Below are positions 10,218 to 21,402 of a stretch of 64,000 bases of DNA, piece by piece. A program made the position numbers and the translations under genes. This DNA comes from Epichloe hybrida. Lineage: Eukaryota > Ascomycota > Sordariomycetes > Hypocreales > Clavicipitaceae. Location: the NCBI GenBank assembly GCA_019022495.1, contig JAFEKR010000034.1:434001-498000 (forward strand), written 5' to 3'. The notes below the pieces were generated by a model. That model searched no databases. It had not been told where the DNA came from and saw only the letters and a program-made list of their open reading frames with translations. Every line of letters begins with the position of its first letter. Position 1 is the stretch's first letter.

Positions 10218-11952
10218 ATGCCCCTACGCAGAACCTTTGTGGCCATCGCTCTAGCAGCTGCTCAGGCAGCTGCTCTGCGTCTCGCTGGGCCATGGCTCCC
10301 GGTCAAACGAGGGACCCCAGTGACAGGTGATGAAGAGGGATGGAGTTTCGTCACCAAGGCGAATTCCAAAGTCAAAGCCATGGCGTACAATTTATCGGTG
10401 CCCATTGACCACTTCCACAACGACACCAAGTACGAGCCTCATTCTGATGGGTTCTACAACCTTCGCTACTGGGTTGACACCTCCCACTACAAGGAGGGCG
10501 GTCCCGTCATCATCTTGCACTCGGGAGAAACCGACTCCGAGGGCCGCCTGCCTTATCTCGAGCATGGCATCGGCTCAATCCTCACAAGGGCTACCGGTGG
10601 TGTCGGCATTGTCTTGGAGCACCGTTACTATGGCACCAGCTACCCTACCGACGAAACTGATACCAAAAGTTATCGGTTCCTCACTACCGACCAGGCTCTC
10701 GCCGACACGGCATACTTTTCCAAGAACCTCAAGATCCCAGGGCTGGAACAGCACAATATCACAGCTCCCGGGACCCCTCACATTCTTTATGGAGGCTCCT
10801 ACGCGGGTGGCCTTGTGGCTCTGGCCCGCAAGCTCTACCCGGAGGTTTTCTGGGGGGCCATCTCTTCTTCTGGTGTCACGGCAGCCATCGACGACTTCTG
10901 GCAATACACTGAAGCAGCTCGCCACTTTGCTCCGGGGCAGTGCTCGCCCACCAATCAGAAGCTGATTGACATCATTGACAAGCAGCTGCTTAGCGGTGAC
11001 GCGGAGAAGGAGGGTGAGATCAAGTCTCTCTTCGGGCTGCGCGAACTGTGGAACGATGAGTTCGCCAGTGTCCTCATGGGCACTCAGGGCGCTCTGCAGG
11101 ACACGAATTGGGATCCCGCAAAGGACAGCACAACACTTGGTATATTCTGTGCCGTCATCTCCTCCGATGCTGTGCTCTTCTCCAGCACCACGCACTTGCG
11201 ATCGCGTGTGCGTAGTGTTGTGCAAGCAGCCGGGTACCCCCCTGAGCCGCTGACATCCCGCATGCTTAATTTTATTGGATTCATCAGAGACTTGGTAAAG
11301 GATCAAAAGAATCGGGATTCATGCAAAGACAAGAAAAATCTCGGCGAATGCCTGTCAATGCGTTTGGTCGAGGACGATCCGCGTCATTCCGAGACCCGCA
11401 GCTGGTTATACCAGACTTGCACCGAGTCAGTAGAGATGTGCCCCCTTTTTTTTTTTTTTTGCATTTGCTTTCGTTTTCTCGCAGCTAACAAAACGCAGGT
11501 GGGGATACTTTGTGAATGGGGCATCTACTCCCAAAGACCGTCTCCCTATGATATCACGAGCCCTCGGCCTCGAATACAGCTCGTACCTCTGCAAATCGGC
11601 ATTCAATTTCACCACTCGTCCTGACGTCGACATCATTAACCAGCATGGTGGCTTCCACTTCAGCTATCCTCGCCTCGCCATTATTGACGGGAAGCAAGAT
11701 CCATAGCGGGCCGCGGGGTCGCATGCTATCGGCTTGCCGGACAGGAATTCGACGCCTTCCGAACCTTTCGAGTTGATCGATTGGGGTGTGCACCACTGGG
11801 ACGAAAATGGGCTGAGCGATGATGCTGAGAAAGAGCCAGGCTTGCCACCCCAGCAGGTGGTTGACATGCAACAAAAAGAGGTTGACATTGTCAATCACTG
11901 GCTCAAGGAGTTCAGAGAGCTCAACGGATATAAAGAGCATCTCGATCTCTGA
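10218..11952 (+). pseudogene. S28 family serine carboxypeptidase with premature stop
   Basis: Secreted peptidase of family S28 (Pro-Xaa carboxypeptidase / dipeptidyl peptidase II type), which removes C- or N-terminal residues next to proline. The first ~19 residues form a signal peptide (Ala/Leu-rich core). The nucleophile is S194 in GGSYAGG. Exon 1 is 10218-11425. Exon 2 begins at 11499, and splicing restores CTEWGYFVNGAS. In exon 2 the expected DPW motif reads DP-stop: codon 472 is TAG at 11704-11706. The frame then stays open to TGA at 11950-11952 and carries the family C-terminus, including the HH pair at 501-502 that probably supplies the catalytic His. Read through, the protein would be 553 aa. 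As written it is 471 aa and lacks the His. TGG to TAG is CpA to TpA on the other strand, a RIP-type change. Confidence 0.85.
11426..11498 (+). other. S28 intron, 73 nt
   Basis: Donor GTCAGT, a long T run, a canonical fungal branch site GCTAAC at 11484-11489 and acceptor CGCAG ending at 11498. Splicing joins GA to G to give Glu403 and restores the conserved TEWGYF segment. Unspliced reading leaves the family alignment immediately after TCTE. Confidence 0.85.
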
Positions 11953-12329
11953 TGAAGAGATGGATTCTAGAAGATGGGGAATAGACAGGACATCATAGAC
12001 AGCATAGACACCGCATCCCAGCCGTACACATGACGTATCCCTTCACCATGGAAACTTTTTCTCTCATCATACATGTAACCATTCATTGGTCATTTCTACA
12101 ACATCCCTAAACATTAATTTCTTTAGGCAAAGGGGATGATTCAAATCTAAAGAAGGGAGGTTGTTGAAAAGCTGGTTTTTTTTTTCCTAACATCGACTAG
12201 TGGTTTCTCTTCAGGTTATGAGCCCGATAGCCATGAAAATTTTCGAAATTTTTTCCACTCCACTTGAAAAAACGGTTTGAAGACCAGAGCCTAAGGAGAT
12301 CATAGCCAGGTTTTATTTAGAAATGCTAA

Positions 12330-12420
12330 CTTGTTGGAGTGTGATCCGCGAGAACTCTGCGAAGTACGCAGCTTACATGTGGCTCGCTGACCTTGCATCT
12401 TGTGGCATTTTTTCACTGCC
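12330..12420 (-). repeat. Copy of the GTGGATCACACCC dispersed repeat
   Basis: On the minus strand this reads GCAGAGTTCTCGCGGATCACAC. It aligns with GCAGAGTTTTCGTGGATCACACC at 6321-6343. Similarity beyond the terminal ~30 bp is weak, so outer boundaries are approximate. Confidence 0.4.
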
Positions 12421-12959
12421 TCTGTGTCTGAAGACCCTATGTTGTGAGTCCTCCTTATTAGTTGGTAATGGCTAAAAATGTGATCTATATTGTAATTTAC
12501 AAGCAAATGCCCTGTAATTTGAATATTGATAAATATCATGCCCTAACCCTCATAGTCAAAGCTGATCACCATCTTCCTCAACAACAACGATAAGGTGCTT
12601 ACCAAGAGGTTACAATCCCCAAGAAAGGTTATCATGTTGCTCTGCCAACTTTGTCGTGATGCTCTGTGCAAAGTTCGCTAATTTACACACAAGTCCCGAT
12701 ACCGGATCAGTTCGGCTCCCAGCCACAGTTAGGGTGCTCGATGCACGACGAGGGATGTTCTTTACATGGAGCCTTTGCAGAGCAATCTACTCCCTGCAAA
12801 TTCATGAGCCCAGAAACTTCAGGATTCCCTCGATTCTAAGCATCTAATCCGATTGCAGGCATTTATTACGCGTCTCTCGCTAGTGTAATACATCACGAAC
12901 GGGGAAAACAGGGATTCATACATATGAAGTGGATTTAATGCCATGACTTTTTATGCAAA

Positions 12960-13075
12960 TCTTATGCCAATTTGCTGCTGAAAATGGTTAGCGTGTCCTT
13001 TGTGCGTTGTCCTGCACTCTGCTAACTTGGCATAATTCTTTGTGGATCACACCCTTGCGGGCAGGTAATTTCCCC
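12960..13075 (+). repeat. Copy of the GTGGATCACACCC dispersed repeat
   Basis: Ends in CTAACTTGGCATAATTCTTTGTGGATCACACCCTTG, matching the right end of the 6245-6345 copy in the same orientation. The body is diverged. Note also TGCCAATTTGCTG upstream, a partial inverted counterpart of the terminal segment. Confidence 0.45.
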
Positions 13076-13707
13076 TTCTTTCCGTGTTAGTCGGCCATCC
13101 ATATCAGTAGATGTGTGTGTTTTTCAACATCTTTGTTTCCGATTGCACCTATTTACAATATCTAAGAGGGTCTTGTGGCTGCCCCTGCTCCTACTGACAG
13201 CCGGGAAAAAAAAAGAGATTTAGCGGCATTAGACGCGGAGGGGGATAAGAGCCATAAACAGGGCCAGAATCCAGCTTGGTCTGGTGGGACAATTCAAGCC
13301 TCCGGTGGGAGGTTTGTTTGCCCGGCTTGGTACTCCACATACCTGCTCCGTAGGTCATGGGCTGATTCCCAAGTGATGGAGTGGAGTGGGTGGTGCTGCA
13401 ATGGTTCGGAACCGGCTTCTTGGGCCCTAATAGCAGATTGGATTCGTCTTATCCGATGTGGGCCTGAATGACTTGGGCCTGGAACTGTTCCCGCTAATTC
13501 GTATCTTGGTAACTGATCGATTGATTTTGCATGTACACGCAGTAATTTCCCAATATATATGTATAAACCGGTAGGCATATTGTAAACAATAGCCATGACA
13601 CGCGGCGTTAGGTTATCTGACTCATACCGGTAGCTCTGTCTGATGTCTGACCACTTGTCAATGGAATCTCTGCGCTTCTCTGCGCTTCCTCCAAATGCCA
13701 ACAAAGA

Positions 13708-13716
13708 CTATATATT
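13708..13716 (+). promoter_or_regulatory. TATA-like element of the small secreted protein gene
   Basis: CTATATATT lies ~120 bp upstream of the ATG at 13837. It is followed by a CT-rich, CA-rich leader typical of strongly expressed fungal genes (CAACAACTCAAAACACC). Position and sequence support a core promoter. No expression data are implied. Confidence 0.5.
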
Positions 13717-13836
13717 CGACGAGAGGCCTGTGAGCCGATTGCCCTTTGTCCCTTCTCGTGTCACACCACAACAACTCAAAACACCAATTTCTCTGCCTCT
13801 GAACCTTACAAGCTTACAAGACTCAACATCGCAACC

Positions 13837-14049
13837 ATGAAGATCGCAATCGTGGCAGCAATCCTCTCTTGCGCCTCTGCAGTCATTGCAGCCCCTCTCG
13901 AAACTCCCGGAACTCGTTCAACTTCAAGAGTCCACCACCGCCGCACGCCTAACGCCAAAATCTGTAAAATCCTTCAGTTCTCCCATATCAAGGTACCCGA
14001 GCGCTGTGAGCCTTGCAAGGACGAGGAATATTGCGAAGAGGTCAAATAG
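13837..14049 (+). CDS. Small secreted cysteine-containing protein, 70 aa
   Basis: The 70-residue protein begins with a classical signal peptide (MKIAIVAAIL..., likely cleaved after ~A19). A short pro-region ends in a dibasic HHRR site at 33-36, the type cut by Kex2. The predicted mature peptide is 34 residues with four cysteines, C43, C57, C60 and C66, enough for two disulphides. The start codon sits in a good fungal context (AACCATGA) and is preceded by a TATA box and a CT/CA-rich leader. No known family is recognised. Small size, secretion and paired cysteines fit effector or antimicrobial candidates, but the function is unknown. It is the only short ORF in the island with this full set of gene features. 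Confidence 0.7.
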   Translation: MKIAIVAAILSCASAVIAAPLETPGTRSTSRVHHRRTPNAKICKILQFSHIKVPERCEPCKDEEYCEEVK

Positions 14050-15040
14050 TGAGAACGGCATCATTGGGTTCCGACTCATCATGTTAGTGAAGAGGAAGAC
14101 TGGGGGAATCGAAGGGGGGGAGGTGATGGATGATAATACAAGTTTGTCGCATCGAGTATACGAACGATGTGGAAAAATCGCTTGAGAAGTTCAGATGCTA
14201 TACACAATGTGAAATTATACCGACCTGCCTGCCGTGCCTGTAATCCGCATAGTCCGTAGTTTTACCGTGCCTTGTCAGACCCAGCCGTCCCACCCCTGCA
14301 ATTTCTGTTGTACCACGCTGGCGGACCCGGGACAAGAGGCGGCACGAGGCGAAGAAGGGGGGGGGGTTTGGCGTCATTACGAGATTTGCCGAAGTTCCCC
14401 CGCCTTAGCGATGCAACGTCAAGACTCAACTCAGGCTTCAACTTGCAACTTGCAACTTGCAACCCATTGCGACATCACCGCCTGGACCCACCTGCTTTCA
14501 CGCCGACTTGGCAGCCATTGTGTGTGAGAAGCGTGAAAATAAAATGTACAGTTGACGGCGAGCTGGATACGAGATACCCGCATCTGCGACTAGCCAGCCT
14601 TGCATGTTGTCCATCGACCATGTCCCCATCCGTCTCGATGCCTTGCAATGCAACCTTGAACGTTCTTGCCCTCCATCTGGCTGTTGGATCGGGCGATGGA
14701 AAAAGTGGCTTGGAGTTGGGGGCATTTTCTTTCCGCATCGCAGGCTCCAACTCACCTCACCCGCTTACTTCTGTCTGCAGATGTCTCACTTCGGAGAGAC
14801 GTGGGTGGCTCTTGTTCATCCTTCACACGGGTGGTTTTTAGGATGATCTTTCATTGCCAAGACTGGTCATGAGGGAGTTTTTTTTCTTTTTCAAAATGTC
14901 ACGGCGGATCTCTTCAAAAAAGCTTTTACCTCGTATCATGCCGGGTGGCAGCTCATCAGCATCAAAGGCATGGAACATGGAGCAACGCCGTTGAGTAATG
15001 CCATATCTTCTTTCTTTGAAACCCCCCTGAATTTCTCCGT
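14050..15040. other. Intergenic region, no supported gene
   Basis: Several frames stay open for up to ~190 codons on the plus strand, but they overlap one another, lack conserved motifs and do not show a clear start context. A G run lies at about 14356-14368 and a triple CAACTTG tandem at 14439-14461. Nothing else is recognised. Confidence 0.4.
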
Positions 15041-15049
15041 GCCCCAACC

Positions 15050-15375
15050 TCAATGGCCCCGTACGAGCTCCCTTGTTTCATCGTCACCGTCGACAAGTCG
15101 AGCCCCAACAAGGCGGCCAGAGCATTTCTACTTGGGCGAGGTGACCCCCCTCCATCTTATCCATCTTCGAATCTGACATCCCTGCCCGCGATAAGGACAG
15201 GACCTGCACGCTAAGTCTTCCTCCTTCGTCCCCGACCAGTCTCAGCTCGACACCTCATCATATACCTTCTCAGCCGACGGCAAGATTGACTTCTCCCTGC
15301 TCAATGGTCCTGCCAGCGCCAGCACCACTTGGAGACAACAAGCCCGGCAAGAAGTTGTACATCACAAAGTGCTAG
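15050..15375 (+). pseudogene. Relic of a But2-domain secreted protein
   Basis: Three frame segments line up in order with the fungal But2 C-terminal domain as I know it. First comes a YELPxxIVTVDKSSPNKA-type block (15062-15115). Then FYLGEVTP follows (15126-15149, shifted frame), and FESDIPARDKDRTCTLS (15166-15216, another frame). Finally PDQSQLDTSSYTFSADGKID and FSLLNGPASAST (about 15230-15330, another frame). At least three indels are needed to join them, and the N-terminus with signal peptide is not found. It is a decayed gene fragment rather than an intron-containing gene, because no GT-AG pairs sit at the shifts. Family assignment is from memory of the consensus. Confidence 0.55.
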
Positions 15376-16622
15376 GCGTGTAGTGAGAGGGTGACAAGAG
15401 TCATGACTCACTCAGGCGGGCATAGAACCACCGTCCTGGCACACTGATATCCAGAGTTCATGGCGTGTGAGGCGCATGACGATATCACGATTCCACCAGT
15501 GTAGAATCATGAATCTATACCGTGGGGTTTTTTTTTATTCGTACAGTAGCTAAAGTGTTGATGTGAGAAGTGAAGCAGAGTATATCCATGTTCACTCGAT
15601 GAATTTCATCAATGACATCATGGTTTCCATCCAATACTTGTCTTGAATTCTTCATCAATCTTTTCCTGAGGCATTTATTATTTAAAAGTGAACCGCCTTT
15701 TGAAATAGCTCTCGCGTACTCTCTCTCTTTGACAAGACGGAAAGATTCAACTATTGGCCAACTTTCCTCGATCAATTGATCAAGACTCTTTACTTACAGC
15801 ATGCTATGATTGTTCATGAACATGCTGAAAATTTAAAGTTTCTGTTCGCAAAGTCACGCATGTAAAAGTAAGCCTTTCATGCGAGTCTCAAAGTCTAAAT
15901 GAGTGAGGGTACATGGACACAGGTGTGATATCCGCAAGCCACATGTGAACAAGTGCGACTTGAAAGGGTCACGCCCAGTCCTACCAAGTGGGGGCGGGGG
16001 GAGTTCTTGGGGGGAGTTCTTCGCCTACTTCTTTTCGTCGACAAGGTGACGATGGCATACCAACAAGGTTCAAGGCGGGCCGAAGCCAGCTCTATGTCGT
16101 GGAAACTCTGGCGACGAAAGAGGAAACATCTTGAGCACTTGTGGTCTTTCTTGTTCATGCCAACCAGTCCCTTTCTTGTACAGAAACCGCCGGCTCCAAA
16201 GTCAAAACTTGCCAAGGCTCTGACTCAGAAAAGTAGATGTGCCTCCGGTTCTGAAAGGAAGGGATCGAATTCGCATGTGACTCAATAATACCTAGGTTGC
16301 TTGCTACACGAAGCGAACAATTATCAGCGAGGCAGGATCGTTGTGGACATGTTATATAGTTCTCTGTAGGCTTCTTCCAGGCTTCTCCATTGCTGAGGAG
16401 ATGCGAGGATATAAAAAAACACCGGTCTGATTACTCACTCTGCTCTGCCAGAGTGACGTTTCCCTGCAGAGCAAACTCGGCTTGCCGAAACCCCATACGC
16501 ACCAACAATCGCGTAGTGCCGTGCCGTGCCGGCCTCGAGATTCAACGATCCCGAGAGAAAAAAGAAAAAAGAAAAAAGAAGACGTGAACCCGGGACGCCA
16601 AAGCGCACCAACTCCTCCACTG
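15376..16622. other. Intergenic region
   Basis: About 1.25 kb with no supported gene. Open frames are short and begin with non-ATG codons or lack motifs. A long purine run at about 16555-16580 (AGAAAA repeats) precedes the next gene. A GGGGGGAGTTCTT direct repeat is at 15995-16021. Confidence 0.4.
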
Positions 16623-17711
16623 ATGGGTATCCCTGAGATGACTCGATCGCTTACCATCCGAAAACGCCAAAAGGCCAAGGCACCGCCTCCGCTGCCAGAG
16701 GACCTCGTTCAGCCTGAAGAGCCCAGCCTACTGGCAATACCATACGCCTCAACAACGACGTCGAGTCCGCCCGTTCAGCTTGCGCCGGCGAGGATACCCC
16801 CGAACAGCCCCTCGACATTATGCGCGAGCCCACCATCGCCAGCCAAGCCCATGTCATCACCATCCTCATCCATGTACCCCAGCTCGACACACTCGACACA
16901 CTCGGCCGTGCTGCCGGAGACGGCCGACTCCGGCATTCTCGCTCCGTTTCCACCCCCGGGACCGGCACGGGCCCGCCCATCTACAACGGCAGGCAGGAAA
17001 CGCAGCTCGGCCCACGCAGCCACAGAAGCATGGGATGACGTCTACGGCGTCTCGGGATCGACGTACGAGGTTGAAGCAGAGTACGAACTGCCGGCCTACC
17101 TGGGCCCGCACATCATCGGCAGCGAGCGCGACGAAGACCAGCCCGCCGAGTTGTTCGCCATGCCGCCCCCACAGCTCCATCAAGTAATCGGGACCGGGTC
17201 CATCCATCCAGTTGCTTTCTCGTCCGGGAAAAGCAGCCAGTGCGCTGAGACGGAGTCGGTGGTGACGACGCCGAGAAGGAAGAAGAAGCGCAGCTTCTGG
17301 GGCACGTTTCGGCTCGGCGGGAAACAAAGCGCCAAGTCTTGTTCGGGGGAAGAGCCTCCGCCCTTGCTGTCCGGAAACACCACCGGACACAGTCGTCTGG
17401 ATTCGAACGCCGACACGATCGCGACGGAGGAGTCGCCCGTCACGCCCGACGCTGCGTGTCCGTGGGAGGAGGCAGTTCACGGCAGTGGTACGCCAGCAAA
17501 GAAAACGAACTGCGGCGTGGACGTGGTTTCCGGGAAGCAGGACGAACGAGGAATATTGGATGCAGCAGAGGTGGTGGTGGCAGGCAGTCGAGTTGATTCA
17601 CACGGATATGGATCGAGCCAAGAGCCGTGCCACACCATCGTGGTAGAAATACCGGGGGACTCTCATTTTGGAAATGACTTCTGGGCACGGTTCCCCCGCC
17701 GATTCATCTGA
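16623..17711 (+). CDS. Disordered Pro/Ser-rich hypothetical protein, 362 aa
   Basis: The frame is open from 16482, but that codon is TTG. The first ATG is 16623 (MGIPEMTRSL), giving 362 residues. The N-terminal ~130 residues are very rich in Pro, Ser and Thr and are probably unstructured. A YEVEAEYELPAYLG stretch near residue 145 looks more ordered. A strongly basic PRRKKKRSFWG motif near residue 216 could be a nuclear signal or a membrane-surface motif. There is no signal peptide or transmembrane segment. Codon usage is GC-rich and the frame is intact, which supports a real gene. No family is recognised. It could be a lineage-specific fungal protein. Confidence 0.65.
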   Translation: MGIPEMTRSLTIRKRQKAKAPPPLPEDLVQPEEPSLLAIPYASTTTSSPPVQLAPARIPPNSPSTLCASPPSPAKPMSSPSSSMYPSSTHSTHSAVLPETADSGILAPFPPPGPARARPSTTAGRKRSSAHAATEAWDDVYGVSGSTYEVEAEYELPAYLGPHIIGSERDEDQPAELFAMPPPQLHQVIGTGSIHPVAFSSGKSSQCAETESVVTTPRRKKKRSFWGTFRLGGKQSAKSCSGEEPPPLLSGNTTGHSRLDSNADTIATEESPVTPDAACPWEEAVHGSGTPAKKTNCGVDVVSGKQDERGILDAAEVVVAGSRVDSHGYGSSQEPCHTIVVEIPGDSHFGNDFWARFPRRFI

Positions 17712-19101
17712 TACCACGCCCTCCTACCCCCCCCCCCTTTTTTTTATCCCCTCCCATCTTGTGTTATTATCTCCTAGAGTATGTAGCTTAGCAATGAATG
17801 TAATGAGAGAATATTCAACTCTGGCGTGCTACAAATAGACATGGACGGAAGCCCTCGGCCCCCCCTAATCCTTCATCAAGTCAGCAAGATATTCTTGAGC
17901 ATCCGCGGTGTCGACGATACTGGCAAAAGGTGGAGAGCAAACCCCCAAAAGGGGAGTCGTTGACCTCGGAGTCATGTGGACGGCCAGCATGCAAGGCTGC
18001 CTCCCCTCACACGCGGGATCTGAAATGATAGCAACAATATATTATGCCTAGTAGTAGCTCATACAGGCGAGTCTAGCACGACTCAAGCAATGACCTTTTG
18101 AATCCGGTGGCACCTCCTCTGACCAAGTCCTACCCCCCTCTCGTGCCAATTCAGCACGCGTCACAAGGAGACCCAGAAGAAGAAGTAAAACCTCCGAGTA
18201 CAGATCGTCTCCAGCATGCCGGCCGGCAAAATTCGCAACCGAAGGAGTTGGAACCAACTCAAGCGACCGACCTCCCGCCAAGTCCGGCCGCATAAGTTTG
18301 GCATTAGCCTCAGGGTACCCCAGACGCGGCGGCAGTATAATGGCGATAATAACAATAAAGAGAGAGAGAGAGATCATATTCAGCCGCAGTTGGCGCCATC
18401 TTTAGCAAAACAAAAAAAAAACGTTGCCCATGCCGCCTAAAGCTCTAGCATGCTGCCGGAAAACTTTGCCGGGACAAGGTCTGTGGCACGCCGGGGATAC
18501 AACGACATCTGAGATAGTCATGAGTCGTTCTTGGAATGACGTGGAGATGGCCAGGTATTTGCCGCGTCCCATGTACGTTACGTCCCATGTTTTTGTACAT
18601 CGTCCGTGAGTCACGTCTTGATATAGTTTTGCAAGCAAGTTCTTGATTCAGAGTTCCGATTTTCTCGACCCGCCGTGGTTTAGAGAGAAGGAAACATGGC
18701 TTGCACTGACCCTTGGTGAGAAAATGGGAAAGTTTTGAGCCGAGAAACTTGCAAGGCTAGGTGTGATGAGGACATGTGCGGGAATCGGAATGTCGATCAG
18801 AGGAGCCTTGGAAACAAACCTATACCGAGCACAGGTCATTGTCGACCGGGTAAAATGTGACTGGCCACGATAGTACCAGCGCGGCGGGGAAGGGGGTCTT
18901 TTGTGCGGCAAGAGACAAATCCCAGACTTGGAATGGGTAAGCGGAAGAGTTAATGAATGGAATAAGAAGAAAAGAGGGAAAGGGGATATAAACAGGAGTC
19001 GTCTCCCGCGAGAATCAGACAAATCAACAAACATTGGAGTTTTTTTCCCCTTCCGCTCAGAACAGAGAGACGTTTTTCTATAGTTGAAACAAAAAGCCAT
19101 C
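17712..19101. other. Intergenic region and xylanase promoter
   Basis: No gene is supported. It starts with a C run then a T run (17729-17748) behind the hypothetical gene. A (GA)n microsatellite lies at 18359-18373. The final ~200 bp form the promoter of the GH11 gene. Confidence 0.45.
18986..18993 (+). promoter_or_regulatory. TATA-like element of the GH11 xylanase gene
   Basis: ATATAAAC sits ~110 bp upstream of the chosen ATG within a purine-rich stretch (GAAAAGAGGGAAAGGGG). Distance and sequence fit a fungal core promoter. No clear XlnR/Xyr1 GGCTAA(A/G) site was found close by. Confidence 0.5.
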
Positions 19102-19828
<727 letters not shown>

Positions 19829-19979
19829 AAGACGGAGGGAGGTGAAGTTTGGAGGAAAGGAGGATTGAGCAATGTGGAATGATGCGAGCGATGCCAAAGA
19901 ATAGGAAAAGAGAAGAAAATGATTTGCTATCTGGGAAATCTAATAGAGGGGAAAGGGAAGCTTATTGATTGATTTTTCA

Positions 19980-20009
19980 TTTTTTTGGGGGTCATTGGTT
20001 GTGGCTAAT
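19980..20009 (+). repeat. Left end of a dispersed repeat, interrupted by a solo LTR
   Basis: TTTTTTGGGGGTCATTGGTTGTGGCTAAT here continues at 20704 after the solo LTR. Together they match the reverse complement of 49419-49590, where the same sequence is uninterrupted. This shows the repeat was present before the LTR element inserted. Confidence 0.75.
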
Positions 20010-20703
20010 TGTTAGGAGCACGGAGGCTAGGGAGCTAGGGATAGGATAGTTATATAATAAAGCCCTTAAATAAGCTTTAGGTTATGTAAATAACTAAGTA
20101 GCTACTAGATAGCTATATATATATAGTAAGGTATTTAGATAAATATTACTTATAAGGTAAGACCTCTAGCCCCTTCGACCTCGGATCTATCAGCTTGTCA
20201 GATCAATTCAACCACATCGGATCCCTAGTCATGTGGCCTAGCCCCTGACCCCCTAGCTAGATAAAAGCCCTAGATTCCCTCCCTTTTCATAGAAAATCAA
20301 CTCTCCCTTCGATGCCTTTGGCTTGGATTGTTTAAATCGAGATTATACCTGTGTTTTGCTTCGGCTAAGATTATGAGATTATTCGGGATTATCTAGCTTC
20401 TAAGCTAGATCTATTTTTCGGCTTGGATCCTCGCGATGGATCACAAATATCGTGGACCTAGATCCCGATATCTAGGTTCAATCGCTAATATCGCTGATAT
20501 CGGCAATATCGTCATTTTCATTAGCATTATTGTCATTGTCAAGTCCCTCTTTTCGTTGTTTTGGGGTGGTTATTTTTCCCTGACAAAATAGTAAGTTGGA
20601 TTTTAAGACCTTTACGTACCTATACTTAAGTAGTAGCTCTCTAGCTATAACTAAGAACCTAAGCCTTTGCTTTGTTTATGTCTCCCTTACCTTAGTTGTG
20701 ACA
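20010..20703 (+). mobile_element. Solo LTR of the gypsy family seen at 5044
   Basis: A 694-bp LTR with TG...CA ends (TGTTAGGAGC to GTTGTGACA) flanked by a perfect 5-bp target duplication CTAAT (20005-20009 and 20704-20708). The outer parts match 5044-5310. The central ~425 bp are lightly mutated and include an AGATAAAAGCC TATA-like box near 20259, so this is probably the full-length LTR. A solo LTR with intact target duplication is the product of LTR-LTR recombination that removed the body of the element. Confidence 0.9.
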
Positions 20704-21025
20704 CTAATGCATCTAATTTTCAAGGAATAAAAGAAGTACTAGTAATACCTAGCTAGTATAATAATTAATAACTAAATTGAATAATCACTATAGTAATAGG
20801 TAAAATATAAATAAAGAAATAAGCTTTAAGCTATAAATTTAAGGGGCTAAAAGGTGTAGTCGTACTAATAATGATTGAGGTAATGATGATAGTTGATTGT
20901 TATCTACTCTAGCTACGGTTGCCCCATAATTACTACCACTCAGATTCACCCTCAATTACCTAAGCCATTTCCCCACTTAACAAAGGTTAATACAAAGTTT
21001 GCGATAAATTTTGTGGCTGCGTTTG
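20704..21025 (+). repeat. Right part of the dispersed repeat shared with 49378-49590
   Basis: The sequence from CTAATGCATCTAATTTTCAAGGAA to GGGGCTAAAA (~20845), and again TTAATACAAAGTTTGCGATAAA to TGTGGCTGCG (20988-21025), match the inverted copy at 49378-49560. About 140 bp between the blocks (20846-20986) are absent from the other copy. The family is unknown. It may be a terminal region of a larger element carrying the HNH gene. Confidence 0.65.
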
Positions 21026-21402
21026 ATGTGTCCGAATTTTGAACGCGCAAAGTTTGAATCAGACTTTCTCACGCCGCGCTACTCTTTTTCCCCCCATAAG
21101 TAGCACCCCAACGCGAGACTGATTTCTTCAACAACGCAGAGACTGTTACGTGGCAAAATGAGCTTAGCCACTAGCAACACAGATAAGAACGGATTCAGCT
21201 CTTGAGATAGGGAATTAACTTACTTCTCACATCACAACCTGCACCTAATAGTAGCTTTTTTAAGTGAACTTAGTACGACTTACGACCTGTTAAATCCGTT
21301 AGCCCCTCTGACGGATTCGACCCAACAACGTGCAGAGCCAGCACGTAACAGAGACGACATCATCGGCAACGAAGCAATCGACATCATCGGCGAAGAAGCA
21401 AA
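21026..21402. other. Leader region of the HNH gene
   Basis: About 380 bp of mixed composition, not strongly RIP-affected. No other gene is seen. Close to the start is a GCAACGAAGCAATCGACATCATCGGCGAAGAAGC stretch made of two imperfect ATCATCGGC(A/G)A repeats. An earlier in-frame start is not evident. Confidence 0.4.

Larger units (their letters stand above)
11953..13707. other. Intergenic region with two dispersed-repeat copies
   Basis: About 1.75 kb without a convincing gene. Open frames here are short, lack family matches and have no coding-type codon bias. It contains two partial copies of the GTGGATCACACCC repeat family (see 12330-12420 and 12960-13075). A T-run follows the S28 gene at about 12177-12186. 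Confidence 0.5.

Noticed and set aside
14272..14841. 189-codon plus-strand frame
   Set aside because: Several overlapping frames are open in the same stretch, and no domain, start context or codon pattern favours it. A G homopolymer runs through it.
16482..16622. N-terminal extension of the disordered hypothetical protein
   Set aside because: The frame is open here but begins on TTG and includes a purine run typical of a leader. The first ATG is at 16623.
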